In this document: positions 35,780-49,213 of the stretch, in pieces
Numbering within the stretch: the first letter of the stretch is position 1
Layout: every line of letters starts with the position of its first letter
NCBI RefSeq assembly: GCF_000150275.1
Contig: NW_002060943.1
Coordinates: forward strand, 12,816,969-12,880,968
Source of the DNA: Trichoplax adhaerens
Lineage: Eukaryota > Placozoa > Uniplacotomia > Trichoplacea > Trichoplacidae
Direction of reading: 5' to 3'
DNA length: 64,000 bases
The notes under the pieces: generated by a model
Seen by the model: only the letters and a program-made list of their open reading frames with translations
Database searches by the model: none
Told to the model about the DNA's origin: nothing
Program-made: the position numbers and the translations under genes

Positions 35780-37340
35780 AATCGTTTATTAAAGTGATTT
35801 CTCTTCATGTTATTACCAGTTAATTTGCAAGAATTATAGGTGAATAGAAGTAAATACTCTTTTGCAGTAATTATAAGATCATGTACAATGGAAAACAATC
35901 GATTACACAGATTTCTTTTCATTTTTTAGACCAGCTCATTTTACAGGAGTTGTAAGTTAGTACCAATAAATGTATATTTGGGTAATTATTACATCATGTA
36001 TATTGGAAATGGAATCGTTATTAGTGACTCCGATTTCTTTACCTTTTTGACTAACTAATTTGTGAGAATTGTACATTACTGTCGTATCAATAAATGTTCT
36101 TCTTGGATAATTATAAGATCATGTACAGTGGAAAAGGAATCGTTATTAGTGACTTTGATGCCTTTTCATTTTTGACATGCTCATTCGCAAGGATTGTAAG
36201 TTAGTATCAATAAATGTTCTTTATGGGCAATTATTACATCATTGTCACAAAACAGCTTGTGTGATCGAACCTAAACTAGCCTATCTACTCTATTTAATGA
36301 ATCACCGATTAACTACGGGATATACAGAAACTAACCTATCCAATAGTCGAGAATCGAAGCAGACGGCAGGGGTTTAGTCGTAATCAAGGAGCATCAAGCT
36401 CCATAACAATCCTGTACAATGGTAATAGAATCGTTATTAGTGACAGAGAATTCTTTCCATTTCGGACTAGCTAATTTGCAAGAATTATACATTAGTGTTA
36501 CGGAGTTCGCTCCGCGTATTTGGTAAATATTTTGATTATAAGTAGAACCATATTTTGTTACAGATTGTTGTGCTGATGAGTTATATAGCGTACAGTAGTA
36601 TCATTTAAGACTAGTAACATAAAAAGTAATTAACCACTAGCATTAATTGGACTATTCACTGAAGGACAGTCAAGGAATAAGTTAGTTTTCCATACTGGAG
36701 CTTCCAGTGTGAATTAGACTAGGAATCGTTGATAAAGCTACTTTGTGACGATTAGTATCGATAAGTGTTCTTTTTTTGGGGGGGGGGGGTAATGATTACA
36801 TCATGAATAATGGAAATGGAATCGTTATTAGTGACAGAGAATTCTTTCCATTTCGGACTAGCTAATTTGCAAGAATTATACATTAGTGTTACGGAGTTCG
36901 CTCCGCGTATTTGATAAATATTTTGATTATAAGTAGAACCATATTTTGTTACAGATTGTTGTGCTGATGAGTTATATAGCGTACAGTAGTATCATTTAAG
37001 ACTAATAGCATAAAAGTAATTAACCACTAGCATTAATTAGACTATTCACTGAAGGACAGTCAAGGAATAAGTTAGTTTTCCATCCTGGAGCTTTCCTAAG
37101 TTAGCTAGAAAGCCTTCTAGAGTGAATTAGTTTGAGAATCGTTGATAAAGCTACTTTGTGACCATTAGTATCAATAGTATCAATAAGTGTTCTTTTGGGG
37201 TAATGATTACATCATGGATAGTGGAAAAGGAATCATTAACAGTGATCGAGATTTCTTTTAATTTTTAACCAACTAATTTGCAAGAATTGTACAAGAATAA
37301 AAATAATTATTCTTTTGGGGTATTTATAACATCAGAAAAG
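35780..37340 (+). repeat. Degenerate 120-bp tandem array with a recent 391-bp duplication
   Basis: The landmark TTTGCAAGAATTGTAC and variants recur at about 35824, 35940, 36060, 36183, 36474, 36864 and 37276, preceded by variants of GGAATCGTTATTAGTGAC and followed by AATAAATGTTCTTTTGGG. Early spacing is 116-123. The last units carry a 300-400-bp insertion-like block (about 36430-36770 and 36820-37190) that is nearly identical between copies and offset by 391 bases. The blocks contain CGGAGTTCGCTCCG at 36501 and 36892. Confidence 0.85.
36778..36789 (+). repeat. G12 tract inside the 391-bp duplication
   Basis: One repeat copy reads seven T then twelve G before TAATGATTACATCAT. The matching place in the next copy (about 37190) reads TTTTGGGG, so the homopolymer expanded in one copy. 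Confidence 0.85.
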
Positions 37341-40300
37341 CTATTGTTCATAATGCAAATCTGTAACGTGAGAAAATTAAACTAACTACTGGACTTATAT
37401 TCATCTTGTATATGTCTCCTAATCATACTGTCGATTGCTGTTGACATCATTGCTGTTGATATATCTTGTTGCTTTTACCTTGGCTGCTGCTGACTGTGGA
37501 GTAATTATTACTTTACTAGCAAGAAATTATTTTCTACCCTTGTTTATAACTACTTCAGCTTACATCTTGATAGCAAAAAGCCAGTGGAAAAGCCGATGAT
37601 TGATATCTAAATGCGATCAGATCTACATCCAATTGCGCCTTTATTTGCGCTCATGTTATATTCTATCGTGCCATCCACTACTCCTTGCATTGCCATTACA
37701 TATCAAGTTTGATGAGAGTATTTATAAGAAATAAGGTGAATTTATCAAAGGACACGATGCAGGAGTAAACCCGATCACTTTATCTGTGTTCTAATTTAGG
37801 GATATTAACCTATTTTTGCTTTTCATGATTATACTGTCTGCAGTGGTATACGAACGCATTAAATAAATATGAAATAGCGAATGAATGTTCAATTTACTTT
37901 ACACTGGATGATCGCTATCATTTCTCAAGAAGAAAAATGGTAAATATCATTGTCAGGAATGAACCTATTTAAAAGCAGATCGATAAACATATTGAAAGTG
38001 TTAACAATCGCTTTCTCTCGAAATAAAAATTGTTGTTGCAACTCCAAGTCGTCCCAAACCTATTACAATGAGCAAGCTAGAAAATAAATCGAACCAATTT
38101 TTTATTGCTTGTTATTTGGTTAGGATGCTATTAAAATTAGAAGAATGTTTCAAGTCATAAGCAGAGATCGGTACCAAAAATTTAACTAATGTTGATCGCT
38201 AGTCGAAAATTTTTCATATTTTTGCCTTTCCCTGCTGTATTTCAATTAGCAGCTAATGAATGATTGTCGTATTTACTTCTTTATAAAAACAAAAAACAAT
38301 CGTTGCAGAATAGTAATAGATTGGATAAAATAGTCCCAGATACTCTTATAGCAAATATGACCAATTTGAAGACGATCAAGGACCGTAGAAATTCTTTAAC
38401 TACAAAATAACTATCGTAGCAGCTAGGCTATGACAATGATGTAACACTAGTTGTCAATTTATCGTATCAATCATATCATTATGCTAACTGATACCTTAGG
38501 GAAGAAAGCGTGTAATTTAGATTGATATATGTAGCTATTTATTATTCTTATAGAGTCGATAGTCATGGCGCTCTCTTTCAATGAAATTTGCCTCTCCACA
38601 TCATTATCATTGCCGAAGTATTTACATAGAATGATATCATGATTGTGATATTATGAATTCCAGATTACTCCTACTCTTCGCTTCGTTGATACCTTAGCGT
38701 GGTAAGTTGATTATCGTTGATCAATCACTTTAGCGACAGTAGCTATTACCCAACTGGCTTACCGGCCTAACAAAATGGACGCCAATGTTACTATCTTTAA
38801 CTTTTGTTTAAGTTCAGTATTGACGAAAGCAAATAGCTCAGTTTCAGTATTGGCCCTAGCCAAAGCACACTAATCATAATAATAACATTGAAATACATTG
38901 TCTCCTACTTATGTAACCCAAGGTAGGAATTCAATCATTTTACAACCTGAGCAATGACGATAACTAACGTTAATCCAATTCTCCTTCCTAATTGTGGTGT
39001 AATATTGACACAAGTCATTGAATACTTATTTATTTACGATCCTGTCATCATTGATTACTATCTTTGATTAGCCATTTTATAGAATAGGTAATGATGTCAT
39101 AATATATGGATGATGTCGGTGCTCGATAGAGCGCTGTAGACGCAAATTGAGTGCACCCAATGGAGATCAACACAAACTCATGGCTGAAAATAGCATCACT
39201 GTAGGGTTACCTAACCTTGATCTATCTTCTTTAATCCATATTTATGAAGCCATTATAGATAGACAATATTCAGTTGCCTCGCCAATTTAACACCCTAATG
39301 ATGAGTGAGAATTCAACCTGAAACAAATTGCTATCCATTAGAGCAATGTAGGTAGGGGGTTGGGTGGAGTAGGCAACTAGAGAATGGACCATATTCTTAA
39401 AGGCAAATGATGACAAAATAGAATCATTAATGTTCTTTTTCCACCATTCAATGATTCCTGTGAAAGTGATTGAATAGATTCTATGGAAATACAAGTCTTC
39501 TTCCATTCGGCCATCTATAAACTTCATTGTCTCTATTACTACGTCGACATAACTATTGATGATTGATCTACCGCATCGTATTGATGATCAGTTACACCCA
39601 CTGAATGTTTATTCCTATTTTTTTCCTTTAATACAAGATTTGCTTTGTTTTGTCTTGTTCTTATTATTCCTCAATTGGACAAGTACCAGTCTCCTTCATT
39701 CACATCATTTCTCTATAGGTTATATTACTATTCTCTTTCCTCTATGTATCCATTCGATAATTATTTCGTCTACATCGTGGAGCGAGGTGTGGTAGAATGC
39801 AATCCTGGAGAATAAAGGCTAGCCATTATCGTAGTCCATAGTATGACCGTAGCGATATAATTAGATAGCGCAATTTTAGTTATAAATTGGCTGATTGTTG
39901 ATTAGTTAAACTAGATAAAAACTCCATCCATTGACTTCTTTCATTCATATCATCATTACTTGTGTTTGAATGAGTACTATCGTATTTTAGATATTCTCCT
40001 TTTTGATTGAATTTCGTTTCTGGTCAGTCCTTCATCGTTATCTATAGTTTCGTCGGATTGAATTTCATATCTTGAAATCATTTATACCACTGTAAATTCA
40101 ATTCTTTCCATTGATTTCAATCCGTTGGTTTGGGTTACACAATCGTTATATCGATCTTTGAAGTTAAATCTTTATTGGGTAAGAAAAACCATAGAGTACA
40201 GAAGGAAAAAAGAAATGATGCTGACGTCCAAACGTGTTCTCTTGGTAAGATTTGATGATGGTTATAGCCATCAAATAGCGTTAAACTCGGTTTATTTGCT

Positions 40301-43300
40301 GTATTAGTATCTTTTTTTCACGGATAGTCAGCCAATGAAGAATTTACTCGTAGAAAACTTATTCTATCATATCCTGAATATCATTTAAATGCGTCTAAAT
40401 TCAATTTTTTCTTATACTCTTCACAAATCTGATCCATCGGTTCGTTGAACTCCATTTGACTGTAATGGATATTCATATAAAATTAGTAGACTCCTATTTG
40501 TTCCTTTAGCTATTTCAAAGTGATGCTTAGATAAGCATTTGCTTCTTCTAGACTTGCAAAATGACTTGATATTTTTGAAAACCACAACCAAGCCCATGAT
40601 AATGTCCTGTCCGTAATACATCTTTCTTCTTAAACTCGGATAGTCCTGAAATAATACAACAAAGTCACAGAGTTGATTCTTAAACTGTATCATCCAACAG
40701 CAATCCAAGATTAATCCATTCGCGAAATAAGTTCAGCCATTCTAAAGTTGATATTCAACTACACTACTGTATAAACTCTCGTATTTTACAGACAAGAATA
40801 ATCTGCATAATTTAAATATAGAGAGAATGGATCAAGTGAAATGATTGTCTACGGGTAATGAAATTCAATTCATCTTTACTACGTAATTACATTATCATGG
40901 ACTATCCCAATTGAGAACTTTTTCTTCATTTCCTGGGAATAATCGTCCAAAGTCTACAAGTCCGCCTTGTATTCTAAAACTAAAACTGTTAATGTAATTA
41001 CTTGACAAGAATTGAAAGATAGTTTACCAGTTGTTTGTTTAATTCACTTTCATCTAGAAGCAGTTATATCATCATCGTAGATTGACAAGTTAATTTACTC
41101 TAACCGTGTTTTATACTCATCATGATTATTGCAGTTTAATCGATTGGAAATGACCTCGTCATGATTTTAGATAATTTATTCTTGCTTCTAACAGTCCTTT
41201 CAAAAACATTCACTCAATCCCTACGTTTTAACAGTATTTCTATCATGATAACCATGACAATCCATTTCATTATCCAACAAGATGTAAAATATGAAAACAA
41301 AACCGTTTTTCCTCGGCAAGACAGCTTTTCAAATTGGCCATTTTCTCATCATTCTTTGTCGATTTCGTCTTGCATTCTTCCTCACTGATGGATCCTATAA
41401 TATCAGTTAAGCTTTCTAAATGGATTTGACCTCGTTTTCAAGCGGCATAATTGAGCATAAACTGTCAAGAAGTGTGCCATCATTTTAGTCTAACGGTAGT
41501 TATAAATATAAATAGAATTTTAAAAGTGAATTAAAGGCAGTAAATCACTGGCTTCCATGGTGAAATGATTGATTTTTTTGCCTTACGCTATTGCTGTCAA
41601 GAAGGAGTGGAACAACCAAGATAAATGGATTGTTTCAACTCAAATGAACTTTCCGAATAGAGGTTACTCTTTTAACAAGGAAAATGTTGACTTTAGCGAC
41701 GATGTTTGTTTAACTGGATCCGGAAATTGAATTTGAAATGATCTACCATCTCGTAACTTGTTTATTCCTACTTTCTATCTCTATTGCAATCCTTTTAATA
41801 AGGGAGAATGAGCTTCATTCCCCTATCCTAAGACCGACTAATATAGGACTAGTAAACTAGAAAATTAAATGGCAGCAAGCTTGATCAATATTATACCGGC
41901 TGTTTAAGGTAGTTTAATAAGGCGTGCCGTCGCCATTCCTTTAACATCTATTGTCATCGATGATGAAAATAGTCTAAGGAATTGAATAGCTCGAATGCAA
42001 ATGTGAACAAGGTGTTGGCTAAAGGGAATTATATCCTGCTGATTTGCCTATCAAATTATAATACTATTCACCATCCATTTGTAATAATAAATGGTTTAAA
42101 TCATTGCCATCAAGAGTAATCGTAGGACTACTGTCTATTTTAGCTTGAATCGAGTTTAGGTTACCAACGATTTGATTGTGCTCGTGAGTTGAAAAGACGC
42201 CTTCCATGGGGGTAATTTTTCATCTTTGTACATTACTTATGCTTAACTGTATTGATATGTTCATTCTTAAAGAACGTAATGGATGATTCACAACAGCAAT
42301 GGAAAATACTAGCAGCAGTAGTCTGTTTGCTTAAATAGGCAAGAGTGGATTACGCCAATTGGCCTTGCAAGGCGTCTATTCTAAATCAACATCTAAATCC
42401 AAGTAGTTAGGAAATGCAGTTGTTCAGTTGTCGTTATTGACTTAACAAATTAGCTGTCAATATTCCATAACTTCTGGACTATTTAGAAGAAATGAAAGTT
42501 AACAGATGCAATTAGTACCGCCATTTTAACTCCATTCTTGCCACACGTAGTCTTGGGCAATTTTTTTATTCCCTAAATAATTCTCAGCGAGAAAAACGCT
42601 CCTGCCACGACATCAATATGCCTCCAGCACCATAGACTAGAGGCCGTATCTCGAATTACCCGATCGTCTATCATGCAATGGATTCTCTATCGATCATGAT
42701 GGTGTCTTGCTGATGGATAAAATTTTCGAAAGGATTTTCCATTGATCATTGTTTCAAAATCACCCTATATCTGAAATACTTTCTTCTACTGACTTATTCT
42801 CAATCGTTCCTCTCAATCCATTGCATCGTACTATCGATTGAAGATATAAACAGTGTATTGGTAGAATAAAATATCGCTTTATCATAATTATCCATTCATC
42901 TTCCTGGGCAATCTTATGTTATTATCGATCCCCTATTTGGATTTATTCTATAAGCGATTTTTTGTATCCATTTTCGTCACATTTTCATTAGCAGCTAATT
43001 AACTCCAAATAAAAAGTTCATAAATAACAGTAATTACTGTAAGATGATACTACTACGACAGTAGAATCAATTTGTTTTTGATAGCATGATAGCACATTTT
43101 ATAAATCATTCCCTCATTTCGATCTAATTTTCTTGAACGAAATTTATTGCGTGGCCAAAATCGAATGGAGACAAAAGCAGAATAAGCTAGTTTAACTTTT
43201 TGACGTATCTATTTTTAACAATGCTAATGGCTATAGCTCGATTCTTGACAATTGACGATGTGCATGCCTCCACATATTCTAGTCCAAATTTACTTTAGTT

Positions 43301-44873
43301 CCTAAAGTATTTTTCCAGCTTTTCTTCCTTGAACACTCTCCCTACCTTTTAAATGATATGCTGGAGATATTAAATGATTGGACAGAGCAAGGTATATCAT
43401 TTCCCCGATCAGATTCAATATCGTTCCTCTAGATGGGCTAGGTAGCAGTCGAATAACCACCATATAAGTTACCAATTGGCTAAAGATGGATCCATAATTA
43501 TAATCACTGTTAAATTATGGATTTTATACGATGATAAAATTTATTTGAATTCATTTCTTCGCGAATCTTCTCGTAATTTATTGGCTTGATTCGAGATTGA
43601 TTTAAATAGAACTAGATTGAGATATGCGGTAGATTAGCGACAGATTCTACTGAATAGGAAGAATATTGTTACGTTCAACATAAATCTACAAGTATCATCG
43701 CTTGGAGAGACTTTTAGCCAGATTACAGATTTGGAAAGTAAGAAGTATTTTGCTCATGTTGTATCTTAAGAACTGAGTTCTCTATTCTATAGGATTATAT
43801 TCTACGGGATAGAACAACTATTGCGGTGCTCACCATGAATTTACACACATTTTAGTTTCGAAGATTTTTAAGCTAGATTATGCCTTTAGATATCAAGCAT
43901 AAATTGCCCATGTTGATTCGTTGGGTATCATGAATTGGGAATTTTTACTCCACGGGACTATAACTTATGGTGAATTGTAGAGTTTTTTTTTAATCGTTTT
44001 CTTGAATATTGTCGTCTATCTTCCAAACTAGTCTATTCCTAAATTAAAACTGCTGCGTCGTAGATGCCGCTGTGAAGATTCAATACGGACAGCCTTAGAC
44101 CGATGTTTATTATTTCTTTCCGTACCATGGACAAAGATTTAATTTCACTTGCCTCAATCATCGTTTTACGTCCGTGTACACCTTTTGAGTTTTCTTGTAG
44201 AATATTGCAATTCGCATATACTGAATTGGAATTTTGTTCTTCACTTTTACCGGTTCAATTTGCTCTTTAACTCATGGATTGTTGAGTAGAAATACTAATG
44301 CGACAACCAGTAATCCAGTTGTGCTATTTCTATCTATTTGAATTCCAACAATCATTTTGAATGGCCCCAAAATCGAAAAGAGTAATAGTACCATTGTATC
44401 TTCACATCAATTCGTATATTGATGTGAAAAATGGCTAAACTAAAGTTCCATTTTCATCATGTTTGCCAGAATACTGGAATAATTGAGAGTTTGCCATGAT
44501 TATTTGATGATAGAAAGGATTTTATTTTACTGAATCAGTCAAATTTCATTCTTCTGACTCATTGTCATTCTAATTATATGACACATTGTCATCATGCAAG
44601 ACTGATTCTATCCATTTAACTTATGCTCTTTAATTTATTTTAATCATTCGACTGCAAATAACTTTGTTCCTCAATTCAATGTATTATATTGAGAGTTTAT
44701 GGAGGGATTGGACAAATGCAAGCTAGAGATATGCTGTAAAAGGTCAGGGCAGATAGATGGGATAACGAAGCAATTGAAGGCTACCAAGAATCAATTTCTA
44801 TTTATTTGTAGAGTAGATCCTCCTCCTCCATCCAATTGCTCTATAAAAATACAGTTAACTTGGCTTTTGTTAG
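37341..44873. other. About 7.5 kb without a supported gene
   Basis: No recognisable domain, repeat array or linked exon chain, apart from a candidate first exon of SEA/EGF copy B at 40215. ORFs on both strands are under 100 codons and look like chance. If the 40215 exon is right, much of this region is a 5.6-kb intron. Confidence 0.4.
40215..40244 (+). other. Candidate signal-peptide exon of SEA/EGF copy B
   Basis: Encodes MMLTSKRVLL and ends in phase 0 at TTG/GTAAGA. Joined to the phase-0 exon at 45812 (PLFFMLFATT) it would make a good signal peptide, in the same split arrangement as copy A. The 5.6-kb intron is long for this window. A rival start MLSFYFKLS at about 45450, with a weaker GTACTC donor, cannot be excluded. 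Confidence 0.3.
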
Positions 44874-45264
44874 TGGATTTCTAGCACATTTATACTATAT
44901 ATAGATTGGCAATAAATAAGAAAAGAATGGATCATCTCAGGCACAGAAATGAAAATATTTCGTTCTAGTTTGATGCGATTTTAAGAGAGGATCTTATACT
45001 TTTGTGTGTAGATTTCTAGTACATTTACACTATACCTATATAGATTAGTAATAAATAAGAAATGAATAGGTCATCTCAGGCACAAAAATGAAAACATTTC
45101 GTTCTAGTTTGATGCGATTTTAAGAGAAGATCTTATACTTTTGTGGGTAGATTTCTAGTACATTTATACTATACGTATATAGATTAGTAATAAATAAGAA
45201 AGGAATAGGTCATCTCAGGCACAGAAATGAAAATATTTCGTTCTAGTTTGATGCGATTTTAAGA
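44874..45264 (+). repeat. About 137-bp tandem repeat, 3 copies
   Basis: Units start near 44876, 45011 and 45150 with GATTTCTAGTACATTTATAC (C in copy 1). They include AATAAATAAGAAA, GGTCATCTCAGGCACAGAAA and TTTCGTTCTAGTTTGATGCG, and are over 90 percent alike by eye. Confidence 0.92.
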
Positions 45265-45439
45265 TATAGGCTGAGTTTGAAATGAATGCAGTTGATGATT
45301 GACGAGGCAATCTCTTCTAATGATAACTTAGAATCAGCTTAACTATCCCGATCAAATGAACTAAAATTAATTCAGCCAGTCTCTTTATTATGAACATTGT
45401 TTCGAATATTTAGGATATTTACGTATTATCTTTACCTTC

Positions 45440-45811
45440 TTCCGCAATGTTATCATTTTATTTCAAGCTTAGCGTACTCATTCCTAAGTGATAGTTATGA
45501 TTACCTGATTTTCTATCTTCTTGATGTTCATAACCGAACAATTACAATCTTTTACATATATAACATAACATATATATTACATAATATTATCATTTCATTT
45601 CGAGCCCAATATGCTCATTCCTGAACGACAGCCATGATTAACTGGATTTCAATCTCTTGATACTCGTAGCCAAATAATTACAATCTTTAGAATATTGATA
45701 TATTAGCTTGACTTCCTTGCATGATATTGTCCTTTCATTTCGAGCTTAAGATATTTATTCCTAAACGATAGCCATAATTAACAGGTTTAAAATCTTCTTG
45801 ATACTCTATAG
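45440..45811 (+). repeat. About 137-bp diverged tandem repeat, 3 copies, ending at a splice acceptor
   Basis: Units begin near 45450 (TTATCATTTTATTTCAAGCTTA), 45586 (TTATCATTTCATTTCGAGCCCA) and 45725 (TTGTCCTTTCATTTCGAGCTTA), and share ATTCCTAA, GATAG(T/C)CAT and CTTGATACTC. The third unit ends in GATACTCTATAG, which is the acceptor used by the exon at 45812; the second has GATACTCGTAG at the same place. Confidence 0.75.
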
Positions 45812-48800
45812 CCCTTGTTCTTCATGCTCTTTGCTACAACTTGCACTTGCTCAACCTCAAGCGCATCTGGAAATGATGAAATCTCTTTAGTTATGTTTAT
45901 GACCAGCGAATATGTTATCGCGACAACAAGTGATCTCCTAATATCCAGTAAGAGTTCCATGCTTTTATCCGTGCAATCGTCAATGCAACCAACTAGTCCA
46001 CCACCGACAGCACCTACCACAATAACTCCATCGCCAACTACTACCACCAATCCATGCCAAGGATCGAGAGCTTGTGGTAATACTGCTACCTGTGTAAGTA
46101 AATCGGCAGGCTTGTCATTTTATTGTCGATGTAAAGAAGGTCATTATCTTCGAAACGAATCTCTACCAATGGTCGAGAATCAATCCGGTGACAATTGCCG
46201 ACGTAAGTTGATAGAGTAGAAAGATAGATGACAATATCATTAGATTACAGACATTAAGCAGTCATTATTTTGCATTGCTTGAGTTTTTCACGTCGAAATT
46301 GAATTAATTTCTTTAGCTGGACAATTTCTTGGTGGTAATTTAACTCTTGATACGACATATACTCCTGAGTTAGCCAATAAAAGCAGCACTCAATATAAAA
46401 ATTTAGTGGCTACTGCCAAGCAAAAGGTAAAAAAAGTATTAATTTAGATATTATCGACTCCTGGAAATGTCCAAATCGTTTTGTACTCATATACCAATGT
46501 ATTGGATTATTGAGCTCATTTTCAATATTTTCTCATCAATCTGTTCTAGTTGGAAGGAGTGCTACGGCAAGAATATGGAAATGTATTTGAACGTGTTGTG
46601 ATTGATAGAATTAGGTACGAAAATAGATGGGATTAATTTGATTGCGTGTTGGAAACGATGGATGAATTATCGTCACAACACCAACTCATAACTTGTTACC
46701 CCTTCAAGTTTCTCGTAGTTCAATCGTTCATTCTTATTTTAATTTTATATAGAAATGGAAGCATTATCTTTGATTTCCGCATCATCATGAGATCAAATTC
46801 AACAAATAATGCAACTCAAATAGCCTTGACCATTTCCGACCTAGTAACAACAGTGGGAAATGCCAACGTTTCAAAAACTTATGTAGCAGGTAAGGATTTC
46901 AGAATTTTATACCACCAATTCACAATGACATCCAATTTGTTTTAACAGTTTTTATTTTCTCCCATTTTCAATCGTTTCATAGCACTTGATGTATGCGTTG
47001 GAAGTAATCGCCCATGTTTAAGTACAAATCAAGTTTGTACTCCTACAAATGGAGGCTTTCAATGTGGAAATTGTCGGACTGGTTACCGCTATAATAGTTC
47101 GACCAATATTTGTAATGGTAAGTTTTTATCCATTAAAACTATCTATTTTAATGAGTGTTTTTCTAACTCGTGATAACTCCTCAGTTAAGCTTAGTCTTTC
47201 CACTTCGAGCAGTTCCTACCTTTCATAATGCTATTACTTCATAACATCGTCCATAACTTTGCTCCCATTCTGTCTAAGATATCAATGAATGCATAGCCCA
47301 ACCATCATTCTGCCATAATCAGAATCGTACTTGTACAAATGCCGTTGGCTCATTTAGCTGCCAGTCTTGTCCATCTGACAAGCAATACGATAGAGTCAAT
47401 AGAAGTTGCGTTGGTAAGGCAATTTCTTTATGGATAGAAAACTTTAAAATTTTTCTCTAGTCATAACTGTTTGACAGCTTGGATCTATCATTTGATGACA
47501 TATCAACTCAATTTTGTATTATCTTCTTTTCATTATCCTTTAGTTGCAGTATCGTGTACTCCAAATCCTTGCAGATATAGTGGCACCTGTATACAAATAC
47601 GTAATGCTAATAGCATCACTTGCAAGTATGTTTTCCGTGTGTTTTAATTGATTTAATATTGCTAAGAAGAAACGAAATAATCTTGTCTTAGAAGCTTTAC
47701 AGCAGTACATCGCTATTACATTAATGGAACTGTATATATTGATAGTCTAATCATGAGCTAATATGTGGATTGGTAATGAAAATATCAATTAGATTCGTAT
47801 CTAACCTTTTGCATGTTATTATGGCCCAATATTCTATTTGGATAGCATAGGATGATTTCTTAACCCCCTTCATTCATCTTAGAATTATGATTCATTATTT
47901 AGCTATAGCTCGATACAATAACAATAGCTTAACGGAAGATGATGGCAAATAGACTTAATACTAAATTTTTTACTTATAATTTTAGGTGCATTATTTTTTT
48001 CAAAGGTGATCGATGCCAGAACTTGACTGGTATGTCAGTTAGATCAAATAGTAACATCCTTTCGAGCTAAAATTGTATTCTGAATATGTTCATTACTAAT
48101 GCAATATAGATCCACTACAGTTGATTGATAGGGTTTCAATTTTGGAATTAACAATTGATTTATTTCTATATCATCAGATATCGGTATTGCTATCATTGCT
48201 ATTGGTAGTACGGTGGTAATTCTGATTATTTTAGCTATTACTGCCGTTTGCTATTACGTTCGTACCAAACGAAAAGGGTGAGAATTCATCTTGAATAGAG
48301 AAGATTAGCAATTGCTTTAAAAATGATTTCAATTTTATGCATGACTAGCGATTTAAGGCATGAGGTAGTAGCCATAGTATGATTTACTTGATCTCTATAA
48401 TATAGCATAGATTAACGCGTATACTCCGTTCATAGTCTATGGCTACTGTAATGTCTAATCATCACGATTTAAATTTATACGTACAATTAATCTTGATGAT
48501 TTTTGACTACGTCATGAATAATATGCTACACTTAATGACCTCTAGCCTTATAGCAACATATAGAGGCTAAGATGAAAACAAAGTATTGCATTTAGACCCA
48601 ATTCGTTCTATAGCACATTCTCCAATAATATTGGATAAATTAGCCTAATTTAAGATACAGATTTTTGATATCCTTTTGTTATTACGATCAATTTAGCGAT
48701 ATAAGGCACAAAATTTTGCTTCTACATTATAAAAATACATATCTGATACGGGACTCTATTGTGACATTGCTTATCAATATAGACGTATAAATCTATTTAG

Positions 48801-49213
48801 TTTTATTTTATATATATATGTGTGTGTGTGTGTTTTATTTTATATTAAATCGAGAAAAATAAATGAACGACTAGCATCCATATCTACTGTTTTGGCTAAA
48901 TTAAATAATGAAATAGATATGTATTAGTGCAATTGAACGATCAAAATAAGTTTCTTTATCCCGATATCCCACTAAATTTTATTTTAAATTGAAATTTGGA
49001 TTCAGAGTACGCCATCCAACTCGGCAATGCGCTGGAGTAAATGAAAGTGAACAGATTGTCATGGATAAATTACTGAAACCACAAATCAGAGCCGCTCAGT
49101 TAGAAACCAATGTGCCTACAAGACCTTATGCGGGTGAAATTGGTGGCAAACACACAAGTGTAACTTACGAAGATAGGCAAATGTTGACTAGAAGTAAAGT
49201 ATTTGAAGAATAA
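45812..49213 (+). CDS. SEA/EGF single-pass membrane protein, copy B (10 exons shown, first exon uncertain)
   Basis: Paralog of the gene at 6528..11075. Exons: 45812..46202, 46317..46426, 46550..46614, 46753..46889, 46983..47117, 47279..47413, 47544..47625, 47986..48029, 48178..48277 and 49006..49213. All are GT-AG and in phase, for 469 codons without the first exon. Order: rest of the signal peptide (PLFFMLFATT), Ser/Thr/Pro stalk, EGF (NPCQGSRACGNTATC), SEA over three exons, EGF, an extra calcium-binding-type EGF starting DINEC, a third EGF (CTPNPCRYSGTC), transmembrane helix IAIIAIGSTVVILIILAI, and a tail ending RPYAGEIGG..VTYEDRQ..VFEE. Exon sizes 110, 135 and 44 are identical to copy A. 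The SEA strand reads NGSIIFDF, so the GS of the self-cleavage site is present. A cell-surface or shed receptor-like role is inference. Confidence 0.87.
48278..49005 (+). other. Last intron of SEA/EGF copy B
   Basis: Longest internal intron of the supported exons (728 bp), from GG/GTGAGA to GGATTCAG. It contains a TA-TG microsatellite at about 48809..48832 and no further coding signal. Confidence 0.75.
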
